Below are positions 44,066 through 52,805 of a DNA stretch of 64,000 nucleotides, piece by piece. Position 1 is the stretch's first letter, and each line of letters begins with the position of its first letter. The notes beneath the pieces were generated by a model that saw only the letters and a program-made list of their open reading frames with translations, made no database searches and was not told the DNA's origin. Source of the stretch: Nonlabens ulvanivorans (GTDB lineage: Bacteria; Bacteroidota; Bacteroidia; Flavobacteriales; Flavobacteriaceae); contig NZ_JPJI01000032.1 of NCBI RefSeq assembly GCF_000732625.1, positions 434,001 through 498,000 of the forward strand, given 5' to 3'. A program made the translations under genes and the position numbers.

Positions 44066-45008
44066 AATAAGAATAGGTACAAGAGATTCACAACTAGCGA
44101 TGTGGCAGGCCACAACTGTTCAGTCTCAATTAGAAGCTTTAGGTTTTCAAACAGAATTATTACCTGTAAAATCACAAGGTGATCTTAATCTTGATGAGCC
44201 ACTTTATGAAATGGGCATCACAGGTATCTTTACTAAAACTCTCGATGTCGCACTAGTTAAAGGTGATATTGATATTGCAGTGCATAGTCTTAAAGACGTT
44301 CCTACTCAACTACCTAAAGGTATGGTGCAAGCAGCTGTGCTTGAGCGCGCTTCTCAGAAAGATATTTTAGTATATAAGTCTAACTTTAATCCAGATGAAG
44401 CCATGACTATCGCAACTGGTAGTTTACGTCGCAAGGCCCAATGGCTTAATATGTACTCACAACATCAGGTTGTTGATATAAGAGGTAATGTTAACACACG
44501 CCTTTCTAAATTACATAGTAATAAAGACTGGAATGCTGCAATATTTGCAAAAGCAGGATTAGACCGTATCGGGTTATTATCGCAATTAAGAAGTAATTAT
44601 GGGTTTGAATATTCAGACTTAGATAGTTTTGTGCCAGCACCAGCTCAAGGCGCGATGATGATTGCCGCAATGGGACATAATACCGCTGTATTAGAAGCGG
44701 CCTCACAACTTAATCACGCTCAAACACAACGATGTGTTGACATAGAACGACGTTTTCTAAGAGAATTAGAAGGCGGTTGTACCGCTCCAATAGGTGCGAT
44801 TGCTCAAGTGCGTGATAATAAAATTGATTTTACCGGCTGTCTATTAAGTATAGATGGTACGGAACGTATCGATGTAAAAGATCAGATTAACTTGACAGAA
44901 ACAGATGTTGATTTAGGTCTCGCTTTCGCGAAAGCGCAATCAGAAAAAGTATTTGCAAACGGCGGAAAAGCTTTAATGCAATCCATTAAGTCGGTACTTA
45001 ATTCCTAG
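44055..45008 (+). CDS. hemC: Hydroxymethylbilane synthase
   Basis: HemC (porphobilinogen deaminase), 317 residues. It links four porphobilinogen units. Signatures are RIGTRDSQLAMWQ, AVHSLKDVPTQLP, TGSLRRKAQW and the cofactor-binding LEGGCTAPIGA. It overlaps hemA by 11 nt. No hemD follows; the next gene is cvpA. A perfect palindromic repeat is read as LAFAKAQ near the C-terminus. Confidence 0.96.
   Translation: MSLKIRIGTRDSQLAMWQATTVQSQLEALGFQTELLPVKSQGDLNLDEPLYEMGITGIFTKTLDVALVKGDIDIAVHSLKDVPTQLPKGMVQAAVLERASQKDILVYKSNFNPDEAMTIATGSLRRKAQWLNMYSQHQVVDIRGNVNTRLSKLHSNKDWNAAIFAKAGLDRIGLLSQLRSNYGFEYSDLDSFVPAPAQGAMMIAAMGHNTAVLEAASQLNHAQTQRCVDIERRFLRELEGGCTAPIGAIAQVRDNKIDFTGCLLSIDGTERIDVKDQINLTETDVDLGLAFAKAQSEKVFANGGKALMQSIKSVLNS
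44921..44936. repeat. CTTTCGCGAAAG palindrome family, inside hemC
   Basis: CGCTTTCGCGAAAGCG, perfect over 16 bases, read in frame as LAFAKAQ. Confidence 0.85.
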
Positions 45009-45072
45009 AGTTTTACACTCCTTTTTTATTCAAGACCGTTAAGTTCTTTACCAACTCATTATATTTACGGCT

Positions 45073-45639
45073 ATGAATTGGTTAGATATTGTTATTTGTA
45101 TTGTTTTATTGATAGGCCTTTGGAAGGGCTATCTCAACGGTTTTTTTGTAGAGCTTACATCTTTACTCGCTTTAATTGCGGCAATTTACGGCTCTATTTA
45201 TTTCTCAAATTATGCAGGAGACTGGTTGCGCAAACAATTTGAATGGGAAGAAACCTATATTACGATAGCTAGCTTTATCATCACTTTTGTCGTTATCATA
45301 TTTGTAATAAGCTACGTAGGTAAGCTGATTACTAAATTAATGAAAACTGCAAAATTGGGCTTTTTGAATAAACTAGCTGGTGGTGCTTTTGGACTTATAA
45401 AAATGGCTTTTCTTGCAAGCGTTATATTAATGTTTATAAAAACTGCCTCTGGTGAATTTAATCTTTTAGGAGATCAAACTACCGAAGACAGCTTAGTTTA
45501 TGAACACATAGAGCCACTAGCACCTTTTTTGCTTCCTAAAATTCTTGCAGAAGCTGATCGCGTAGATCGTAGGATAAGAGGTGATAGAGATGAGAATGAG
45601 ACACCAATAGATTCTACAAACACATCTGGCAACTTCTAA
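45073..45639 (+). CDS. CvpA family membrane protein
   Basis: CvpA-family inner-membrane protein, 188 residues, four predicted helices. The start NWLDIVICIVLLIGLWKGYLNGF and the conserved GALFGLIKMAF-like segment (GGAFGLIKMAFLASVIL) are typical. The C-terminal tail is charged (DRVDRRIRGDRDENETP). In other bacteria CvpA has been linked to colicin V production and envelope stress. It is about 64 nt after hemC and converges on the SulP gene. Confidence 0.9.
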   Translation: MNWLDIVICIVLLIGLWKGYLNGFFVELTSLLALIAAIYGSIYFSNYAGDWLRKQFEWEETYITIASFIITFVVIIFVISYVGKLITKLMKTAKLGFLNKLAGGAFGLIKMAFLASVILMFIKTASGEFNLLGDQTTEDSLVYEHIEPLAPFLLPKILAEADRVDRRIRGDRDENETPIDSTNTSGNF

Positions 45640-45649
45640 AACAGAACAC

Positions 45650-47260
45650 TTAAAGATCTGATAAAGGAAGCTTTTTTGCTTTATAATCCAGTTTAAAGAA
45701 TTCTACAAAACTTTCAGGATTAGTAACATTACCACGTTGAGAGATTAGATCAATGGTGATATTTCTGTCCTTAGCTTTATGAGAGAAATCCTCTAGAATC
45801 TCTATAATATCATTATCTAAATAAACTGTCTTAGTCACGTCTAGTTCAAGTACAGAGTTTTCAGGAATCTTATCTAGTTCTTTAAGGATGGTTGCTTTAT
45901 TGAAAAAGGTAACCTCTTCAGCTAGGGTCATTTTTATTTTTCCATCATTTACATCTTCACCTTCTTTGTGCAAGAAATGTGAATTTTGAAAACTTTTAAT
46001 TAAGGTAATAAAAATCCCTACTACGAGTCCGATCCCTATTCCCCATAACAAGTCTTTAAATATAATCCCTAAAATAGTTACTATAAAAGGTACCCATTGC
46101 TTCCAGCCCAGGCTAAACATTTGTTTAAATGTAGAAGGCTTTGCAAGTTTAAAACCAACAATAAAAAGAATAGCCGCAAGAACAGATAGTGGAATTTTAT
46201 TGAGTAACGTAGGAATTAAGATAACTGCTATCAATAAGAAAAAACCGTGAATTATAGCAGATAGTTTTGTTTTACCACCTGATTGAATATTAGCAGAACT
46301 ACGGACAATAACCTGAGTGATAGGTAATCCACCTATCAGACCCGATAGGATGTTACCTGTACCTTGTGCAAATAACTCTCTGTTAGTCGGAGTTACATTC
46401 TTTTCAGGATCTAACTTATCGGTAGCTTCTACACATAACAGAGTCTCTAATGATGCTACTAAGGCAATAGTAAATCCTGTTATCCAAACTTCTGTTTTGC
46501 CAAGAGAAGAAAAATTAGGAAAACTGAATTGTCCTAAGAAGCTATCAAAATCTTTAGGTACTGGAACTTTTACTAAGTGATCTTGAGTAATTGCAAGCGA
46601 AGAATCTTTAGTGAATAAGTAGAATACTATTCCTATCACAACGGCAACTAATGGACCTTGAATTAAAGTAAACAATTTACCTTTCTTAGATAATATATTG
46701 GACCACAGTAGTAAAATAGCCATAGCAATAATAGCTACAACCGTCGCTCCGATACTAATGTTACCACTTATTAATGCATTAAAAGCCTTAAGAAGCTCTG
46801 TTAAAGTATTTTCCCCATCCAGCTGTAAGAAAGCAAAATCACCTTCTGGATCTTCATCCATTCCAAAAAAATGAGGGATTTGCTTTAAAATAATAATGAT
46901 TCCTATACCGGTCAACATACCTTTAATCACAGAAGACGGAAAAAAGTAACCAATGATACCTAATTTACCAATACCGAATAGTATTTGAATAACTCCTCCT
47001 ATTACTACAGCTACTAAGAAGTTTTCATAACCCATGGTAGTAATGGCTGTCATTACTATAGCTGCTAGCCCAGCTGCAGGACCGCTTACACCTATTTGAG
47101 AACCACTAAGAGAACCTACAACGATACCTCCTATAATTCCAGCAATCATTCCTGCAAATGGTGGTGCACCACTAGCTAATGCAATACCTAGACATAAAGG
47201 TAGAGCCACAAAAAATACTACGACACTTGCCGGTATATCCTTAGATAAATATTTAAACAT
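45650..47260 (-). CDS. SulP family inorganic anion transporter with STAS domain
   Basis: Membrane transporter of the SulP/SLC26 family, 536 residues, with 10-14 hydrophobic helices followed by a short STAS domain from about residue 430 (SVLELDVTKTVYLDNDIIEILEDF). The N-terminal LPLCLGIALASGAPPFAGMIAGIIGGIVVG and SGPAAGLAAIV are family signatures. The substrate may be sulfate or bicarbonate; no sulfate-assimilation or carbonic-anhydrase gene lies nearby to decide. Its gap to batE is about 120 nt. Confidence 0.93.
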   Translation of the reverse strand: MFKYLSKDIPASVVVFFVALPLCLGIALASGAPPFAGMIAGIIGGIVVGSLSGSQIGVSGPAAGLAAIVMTAITTMGYENFLVAVVIGGVIQILFGIGKLGIIGYFFPSSVIKGMLTGIGIIIILKQIPHFFGMDEDPEGDFAFLQLDGENTLTELLKAFNALISGNISIGATVVAIIAMAILLLWSNILSKKGKLFTLIQGPLVAVVIGIVFYLFTKDSSLAITQDHLVKVPVPKDFDSFLGQFSFPNFSSLGKTEVWITGFTIALVASLETLLCVEATDKLDPEKNVTPTNRELFAQGTGNILSGLIGGLPITQVIVRSSANIQSGGKTKLSAIIHGFFLLIAVILIPTLLNKIPLSVLAAILFIVGFKLAKPSTFKQMFSLGWKQWVPFIVTILGIIFKDLLWGIGIGLVVGIFITLIKSFQNSHFLHKEGEDVNDGKIKMTLAEEVTFFNKATILKELDKIPENSVLELDVTKTVYLDNDIIEILEDFSHKAKDRNITIDLISQRGNVTNPESFVEFFKLDYKAKKLPLSDL

Positions 47261-47377
47261 TATTCTTTATTATTAATTAATAGTAACACTATCAACTAAT
47301 GTATAAAGAAAAAACGACAAAAGAGTTAACCTGTAAACAAAAGAAACAGTTCACTGTACTGAATAAGTAAATATGAA

Positions 47378-48136
47378 TTAGAGCTTTTTAATTGTTTCTA
47401 AAGTTACCCATGCTTTACTACCGTTTTCTAAAGAGATTCTTGCCCAATCATTGAACTCTTCTAGCACCTCAACTTTTGTTCCTTCATGAATCACAAAACT
47501 TGCTGAGCTAGACTGCTTAGGTTCTTCTCTTGCAGTAAACTCTGCAGCATATACGATAGCATACTGCTGATTATCCAAGTTATTTTGAGCATAAAAACCT
47601 ATTATTATTGTAGTAATTACCCCAATAGCAAATAATAACATTAATAGAAAAAACAACCTTTTCTTACCAGCTGTTTGAGAATAATGATATAGTACAAATA
47701 GAAGTATAGAAATGATTAATAGAATAATGCTTAAATATGCCCATTCATCAATGGTTAAAGAACTGGCAACTGAACTTGCTTTAGACTCAAATTCATTTTC
47801 TGGTAAGCTCTCTACTGCATCAATACGCATTTGCTTTGCAAATTGTAAATTATTTAAAACATCTTCATTACTAGGATCTAACATTAATGCCTTTTCATAA
47901 TTATAAATAGCTGGTCCTACCTGATTAAGTTTATAATAGGAATTACCGAGATTATAATAAACGTCAACACTGTGAACATCAGTTTTAAGTATCTCCTCAT
48001 AATTTGAGATAGCCATTTGATAATTCTCAGCCGTGTAGGCTTGATTAGCTTTAGCAAAATGATCATCTACTTCACTACCTTGACCACTTACGATAAGTGT
48101 CATCAACAAAAACAAAAAGCTTGTCATCCACTTCAT
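47378..48136 (-). CDS. batE: BatE, TPR and SH3-like protein
   Basis: Last gene of the Bat operon, 252 residues. A signal peptide is followed by TPR repeats (DVYYNLGNSYYKLNQVGPAIYNYEKALMLDP), two membrane helices (about 130-150 and 160-185) and a C-terminal bacterial SH3-like domain (EFTAREEPKQSSSASFVIHEGTKVEVLEEFNDWARI). Bat proteins are linked to oxygen tolerance in Bacteroides and to envelope stress elsewhere. It starts 2 nt after batD. Confidence 0.9.
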   Translation of the reverse strand: MKWMTSFLFLLMTLIVSGQGSEVDDHFAKANQAYTAENYQMAISNYEEILKTDVHSVDVYYNLGNSYYKLNQVGPAIYNYEKALMLDPSNEDVLNNLQFAKQMRIDAVESLPENEFESKASSVASSLTIDEWAYLSIILLIISILLFVLYHYSQTAGKKRLFFLLMLLFAIGVITTIIIGFYAQNNLDNQQYAIVYAAEFTAREEPKQSSSASFVIHEGTKVEVLEEFNDWARISLENGSKAWVTLETIKKL

Positions 48137-48138
48137 AA

Positions 48139-49908
48139 TTAGCGTTTTAATTGTTTATCGATTTCATTAATGACTTTACTAGCTTTTTCAAAGTCTTGTT
48201 GCATACCACTATCTGAGGAAGGTGTGTATCTAGCAAATTCACAACTGGCTAGCAATTCTACAAATTCCTTATTAGTTTCTACCGTTGCACCACGCTGTAA
48301 TAATAACTCACTAACTCTATCCTTAGACATTTCGGCAGTTTGAATATTGAGCTTTGATTTTAAATAATTGTGTAATGACTTTTCTAATGAGATATAAAAC
48401 TGATCATGATTTCCTAAGTTTTTCTTTGCAGCACTTAAATATTTTTTACTTAATCTATTTGCAGTTTTCAATCGATTTCCAATAACATCGCTAGCAATAG
48501 CTTCTTGTTTGCGTCTTACTAATAAGGCGAGAGGAATTAATAATAATGAACCACTTATAACAACCCAATAAGGTGTTGAATTAAAGAAATAGGTTGATTC
48601 TTTATCTATAAAATCAGTAGATGTTTTGATAAAAGCAAATTGCGCATCGTTGCTTATAAAATTTTTATTAGCGCCGGTAGAATTATTAACTGCAGTATTA
48701 GAGCCAGATGCTGGCGCAGGACCATTAACTTCAATAAGAGTTTCTCCACTATTAAGAGTTATAAAAGTTTCTTTTTTGGGGTCAAAATAAGAGAACTCAA
48801 CCGGTGGCAATATGTACTTCCCACCATATTGCGGCACTATTACATAGGTATCGCTTATAGTTCCTTTCATTCCAGAAATACTAGTTTTAACATCATTGCC
48901 ACGCTCTGGCTCATAAGCTTCAAGACTTTGAGGAACTTTAAGTTTAGGCAATTCCATTAATTTTAAATTTCCAGTTCCGCCCACTTTTACAACGGCGTTT
49001 AAACTTTCTCCAGCATCTAACTGCGCTTTATCAAGTTCCACCTTAAATTTAAAATCACCTACAGCTCCCGTATAACTTGCTGGACGTCCGGCTGTCGGAA
49101 TGGACTTAACGTTTATTTTTCTACTTCCTGCACTTACTGTTTTTGAAACCGTTTTAAAAACTGTTCTACCAAAAAAGTCTCGCCTATTAGTCGGTACTTC
49201 TACATTAATATCTAAGGTTAGAGGCTCAATAACTAATTCGCCAGTTTTCTGTGGATAAAGAACCACTTCTCTTAATTGTAAATAACGATACGGTTGACCT
49301 AGATAATTACCGTTTTTAACTTGAGCATTACGATTATCAATATTCAAAGACCAAAAATCTGGATACTTTGGGCTATCAATTTCATTCCATCCACTTACTC
49401 CAGTGTTATTTGCCACATACAGTTTGTAAACCACTTTAATAGGTTCATTAAGATATGGATTTGCTTTTGAAACCTCAGCGACTAGGTGAATATCAGTATC
49501 TGCTGTAATCTCTTGACTATTTGCATCTTTAGGATCATCAACAGCACCATTGATAGCGATTTGAAAAGGGACTGTTTTATACTCAGCTCCTTCAAACTCC
49601 ATAACAGCCTGTTTAATAGTAACCTTTCCTGTCTTATTAGGCTTTAAAATGTAACTATAAGATTTACTCATGCTACTTTTACCATTTACCCATTGTTGAG
49701 AAAATGATTGAATAGGACCACTAACTACTTGAAAACCTTCAAAATTAGGTGGCGTAAAATTATCTCCTGCTACATTCATCTTAAACTCTACACGCACGCG
49801 TTCATTTATAGCAATTTTATCACGTGTAGGTGTTGCTGTAAATTCTACTTGAGCCATACTGGTCCAGCCAGTTATGATTAACAAACAGAAAATGATTAAA
49901 TGTCTCAT
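48139..49908 (-). CDS. batD: BatD, oxygen tolerance protein
   Basis: BatD-family protein of 589 residues. A signal peptide (TSMAQ) is followed by repeated Ig-like modules in the periplasm (VRVEFKMNVAGDNFTPPNFEGFQVVSGP, DAGESLNAVVKVGGTGNLKLMELPKLKVP), one membrane helix (WVVISGSLLLIPLALLV) and a helical cytoplasmic tail. It is 1 nt from batC and 2 nt from batE. It presumably scaffolds the Bat complex at the inner membrane. Confidence 0.92.
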   Translation of the reverse strand: MRHLIIFCLLIITGWTSMAQVEFTATPTRDKIAINERVRVEFKMNVAGDNFTPPNFEGFQVVSGPIQSFSQQWVNGKSSMSKSYSYILKPNKTGKVTIKQAVMEFEGAEYKTVPFQIAINGAVDDPKDANSQEITADTDIHLVAEVSKANPYLNEPIKVVYKLYVANNTGVSGWNEIDSPKYPDFWSLNIDNRNAQVKNGNYLGQPYRYLQLREVVLYPQKTGELVIEPLTLDINVEVPTNRRDFFGRTVFKTVSKTVSAGSRKINVKSIPTAGRPASYTGAVGDFKFKVELDKAQLDAGESLNAVVKVGGTGNLKLMELPKLKVPQSLEAYEPERGNDVKTSISGMKGTISDTYVIVPQYGGKYILPPVEFSYFDPKKETFITLNSGETLIEVNGPAPASGSNTAVNNSTGANKNFISNDAQFAFIKTSTDFIDKESTYFFNSTPYWVVISGSLLLIPLALLVRRKQEAIASDVIGNRLKTANRLSKKYLSAAKKNLGNHDQFYISLEKSLHNYLKSKLNIQTAEMSKDRVSELLLQRGATVETNKEFVELLASCEFARYTPSSDSGMQQDFEKASKVINEIDKQLKR

Positions 49909-49909
49909 A

Positions 49910-50749
49910 TTACCAGTCTTTCTCTGTTTTAACGCTTTTGCCTTGAGCCTTTTTTGCGTTTACTTTTTCTTGAATCTTTTGTTCTTCATTAGACATCGCC
50001 TCTAACAATTGTCTTGCTTGCTGCGGCGTTAATTTACCTTCAACACGCTGTGGTTGCTGTCCTTGATTTTGTTCCTTAGGTTTACCATCACCATTCTCTC
50101 CTTCACTATTCTCTCCTTTATCACTTTCTTTTTGATCGCCTTTATCGCCTTCTTGATCTTTACCGTCTTTCTCGTTCTGATCACCTTCATTATCACCATC
50201 ACTATTCTCATCCTTATCACCTTCTTTATTATCTTGATCCTTATCTTGATCTTGATCATCATTGCCTCCACCGCCACCGCCGCCATTTTTCTCTTTCTCT
50301 TGTTTTGCAAGGGCAAGGTTATAGCGAGTTTCATCGTCTGTAGGGTCATTGCGCAAGGCGTTTTTATAGGCCTCTACAGCTTCATCATATTGCTTATTTT
50401 CTAAAAAAGAGTTCCCTAGATTATGATAAATCTTGTGCTTTTCTTCTTTACTTGTAGATGCCTCGGCAGCCTTTTTATAATTCTCTACAGAGTTGAATTT
50501 TTTATCGTTGTTATAATATAGCGTACCTAAGTTATAACTAGCTTCTGCTGCGCCAGGTTTAAGTGCAGTGGCCTTGCGATAAGATGCTTCTGCTTGATTA
50601 AAATCGCCTTCAGCTGTATATTCTTGAGCTTCTGCAACAGCTGTATCATATGCCTTGTCTAATTCTTTGTTTTGTTGTGCTTTCGCGAAAGCGAGACCTA
50701 ACAAGCTCAATGCAACCACACAGATAATATGTTTATGACTATTACTCAT
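49910..50749 (-). CDS. batC: BatC, TPR protein with long acidic low-complexity tail
   Basis: TPR protein of 279 residues, exported. TPR motifs run from about 40 to 150 (AEASYNLGTLYYNNDKKFNSVENYKKA, IYHNLGNSFLENKQYDEAVEAYKNAL). Then comes a run of seven glycines and roughly 75 residues built almost wholly from Asp, Glu, Lys, Gly, Asn and Gln (QDKDQDNKEGDKDENSDG and so on). The DNA of that tail is repetitive, which explains long open frames on both strands there. A palindromic repeat lies in the signal peptide (GLAFAKAQQ). It overlaps batB by 8 nt. Confidence 0.92.
   Translation of the reverse strand: MSNSHKHIICVVALSLLGLAFAKAQQNKELDKAYDTAVAEAQEYTAEGDFNQAEASYRKATALKPGAAEASYNLGTLYYNNDKKFNSVENYKKAAEASTSKEEKHKIYHNLGNSFLENKQYDEAVEAYKNALRNDPTDDETRYNLALAKQEKEKNGGGGGGGNDDQDQDKDQDNKEGDKDENSDGDNEGDQNEKDGKDQEGDKGDQKESDKGENSEGENGDGKPKEQNQGQQPQRVEGKLTPQQARQLLEAMSNEEQKIQEKVNAKKAQGKSVKTEKDW
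50679..50693. repeat. CTTTCGCGAAAG palindrome family, in the batC signal peptide
   Basis: GCTTTCGCGAAAGCG, exact, read on the minus strand as LAFAKAQ at the end of the signal peptide. Confidence 0.85.
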
Positions 50750-51773
50750 TGAAAAGGTTTAATTTTTTAAGCCACGCCGTTTTTTTCTCTAAATAAAAGA
50801 TATCTAAAAATAAAAAGAACAATCCAAAGCCCAGAAACCATTGAAATTGAGATTCAAAATCTGCGTACTGCTGTGATTCAAATTCAACTTTATCAATACC
50901 TGAGAGTTCTTCTTTTAATTTTTCAATTACGCTAGCGGTTACTGTACCATCGATATAAACCCCATTACCTACACTTGCTATTTCTTCTAGCGTTTCAGAA
51001 TTAAGTCTGGTTATAACGGTGTTACCATCTCTATCTTTTTTAAATTCACGTACAATACCATTGCGTTTAATAGGAATGGTTCCACCTTTTTCAGTACCTA
51101 CTCCTATGGTAATGATACGTATTCCATTTTCTGCAGCTGCCTCAGCATAATCTAGAGCTTCTCCTTCATGATCCTCACCATCAGATATGATGACGAGCAC
51201 TTTTGAAGCTTCAGTATCTTCACTATAATAACTTTCTGCTAGTTGTATCGCCTCTGCAATGGCTGTACCTTGACTAGAAACTAGATCTGTATTCATAGAT
51301 TGCAAAAACATTTTTGCGCTACTATAGTCTGTGGTAATAGGCAATTGTGGCACGGCAGATCCTGCATAAGCGATTAATCCTATACGATCACTAGCTAGGT
51401 TATTAATAATTTGAGTTACTAGTTGTTGTGATTTTTCTAGACGACTAGGTGCAATATCCTCAGCAAGCATCGATTTGGAAATATCTACTGCAAACACGAT
51501 GTCAACGCCTTCTCTTTTAACGGTTTCTATTTTTGTTCCAGCCTTGAGATTGACTAATGCGATTACCAAAAACAAAATTCCTACACTAATAGTGACTAGT
51601 TTTAAGATAGGCTTGAACCAAGAACGATCTGGAATTAAATGAGAAAGCATATGTTTTTCTGCATACTTGCGCTGCGCTCTATAACGCCAGTATGATAAAA
51701 ATATAAATAGCAATACTAGCACCGGAATGATGCATAGTAGCCAAAAGTATATTTTCTCTTCTAATAGATACAT
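50742..51773 (-). CDS. batB: BatB, VWA domain membrane protein
   Basis: BatB, 343 residues: two N-terminal membrane helices (about 8-27 and 57-75), a von Willebrand A domain with an intact metal site (FAVDISKSM, DXSXS) from about 90 to 270, and a C-terminal helix (WFLGFGLFFLFLDIFYL). It is paired with batA as usual. The start overlaps nothing upstream; batA ends 18 nt before it. Confidence 0.93.
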   Translation of the reverse strand: MYLLEEKIYFWLLCIIPVLVLLFIFLSYWRYRAQRKYAEKHMLSHLIPDRSWFKPILKLVTISVGILFLVIALVNLKAGTKIETVKREGVDIVFAVDISKSMLAEDIAPSRLEKSQQLVTQIINNLASDRIGLIAYAGSAVPQLPITTDYSSAKMFLQSMNTDLVSSQGTAIAEAIQLAESYYSEDTEASKVLVIISDGEDHEGEALDYAEAAAENGIRIITIGVGTEKGGTIPIKRNGIVREFKKDRDGNTVITRLNSETLEEIASVGNGVYIDGTVTASVIEKLKEELSGIDKVEFESQQYADFESQFQWFLGFGLFFLFLDIFYLEKKTAWLKKLNLFNE

Positions 51774-51791
51774 AATATTGTTTTCTGAAGT

Positions 51792-52805
51792 TTAAGCAAC
51801 CGTTCTAAAAATAGTGTAGCGCAATAGCATTTCTAGCCCTAAAAATCCTAATGCGATGAGCACAAGGATTCTATATTTTTCTTCAGTATTTATAAATTTA
51901 AACTCTTCTATTTCTGTCTTTTCTAGCTTGTCTATTTCTCCATAGATTTCCTCAAGCTTCTTATTGTTAGTCGCTCTAAAATATTTACCACCGGTATCTG
52001 CAGCGATTTGCTTCATTAAATCTTCATCAATTTCTACTGGCATCATCGCCATACGAAATTTATTTTTACCTATTTGCGCAACTGGTGATGGCGCATTACC
52101 GTTAGTACCAATTCCTATCGTGTACACCTTAATATCGTACTCTAGTGCTAGTTCACTTGCAATTTTAGGGTCTATAAATCCACTATTATTAACTCCATCA
52201 GTCATTAAAATAATAACCTTACTTAATGCTTCACTGTCTTTTAATCTATTGACTGCCGTGGCTAGTCCCATACCAATTGCAGTTCCGTTTTCTAACACAC
52301 CGTCAAATGCTATTTCATTAATGGCTCTTAACGAGATCATTTCATCTGTAGTAATGGGCGTTTTAGTATAACTTTCTCCTGCATATACTACTACTCCTAT
52401 TCGATCATTGGGCCTACCTTTAATAAAGTCTGCTGCAACCTTTTTAGTAGCTTCTAATCGATTAGGTTTTAAATCTTCGGCTAGCATACTTGCACTAACA
52501 TCTACGGCCAGCACAATATCTATACCTTCAGTTTTTTTAGTCTTTGTAGTAACATCGGTAGTTTGTGGCCTTGCTAAAGCGGTAATAATTAATGCGAGTA
52601 CAATCAATCTCAATATAAAAAGTAAAGGACGCAAATTTGCTAACCAAGAGGTCTCTACTTTAAAACCCTTCAAACTAGAGATTTGAACTTGAGCTTGCTG
52701 TCTACGATGTGTCCAGAGATACCATGCAATTGCAACTGGTATAGCCAGCAATAACCAGAACATTTGCGGATCTAGAAACTCGATACTATTAAACCAGTTT
52801 ATCAT
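51792..52805 (-). CDS. batA: BatA, VWA domain membrane protein
   Basis: BatA, 337 residues, same layout as BatB: N-terminal membrane helices (MFWLLLAIPVAIAWYLW and a second near 62-80), VWA domain with LAVDVSASMLAEDL metal site, and a C-terminal helix. Its start overlaps the stop of the preceding gene by 4 nt (ATGA), so translation is coupled. Confidence 0.94.
   Translation of the reverse strand: MINWFNSIEFLDPQMFWLLLAIPVAIAWYLWTHRRQQAQVQISSLKGFKVETSWLANLRPLLFILRLIVLALIITALARPQTTDVTTKTKKTEGIDIVLAVDVSASMLAEDLKPNRLEATKKVAADFIKGRPNDRIGVVVYAGESYTKTPITTDEMISLRAINEIAFDGVLENGTAIGMGLATAVNRLKDSEALSKVIILMTDGVNNSGFIDPKIASELALEYDIKVYTIGIGTNGNAPSPVAQIGKNKFRMAMMPVEIDEDLMKQIAADTGGKYFRATNNKKLEEIYGEIDKLEKTEIEEFKFINTEEKYRILVLIALGFLGLEMLLRYTIFRTVA

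Noticed and set aside
50029-50404. Long frames on both strands inside batC (Lys/Ile/Met-rich on one strand, Phe/Ile/Leu-rich on the other)
   Set aside because: They are by-products of the repetitive acidic coding sequence of the BatC tail; neither resembles a protein family.
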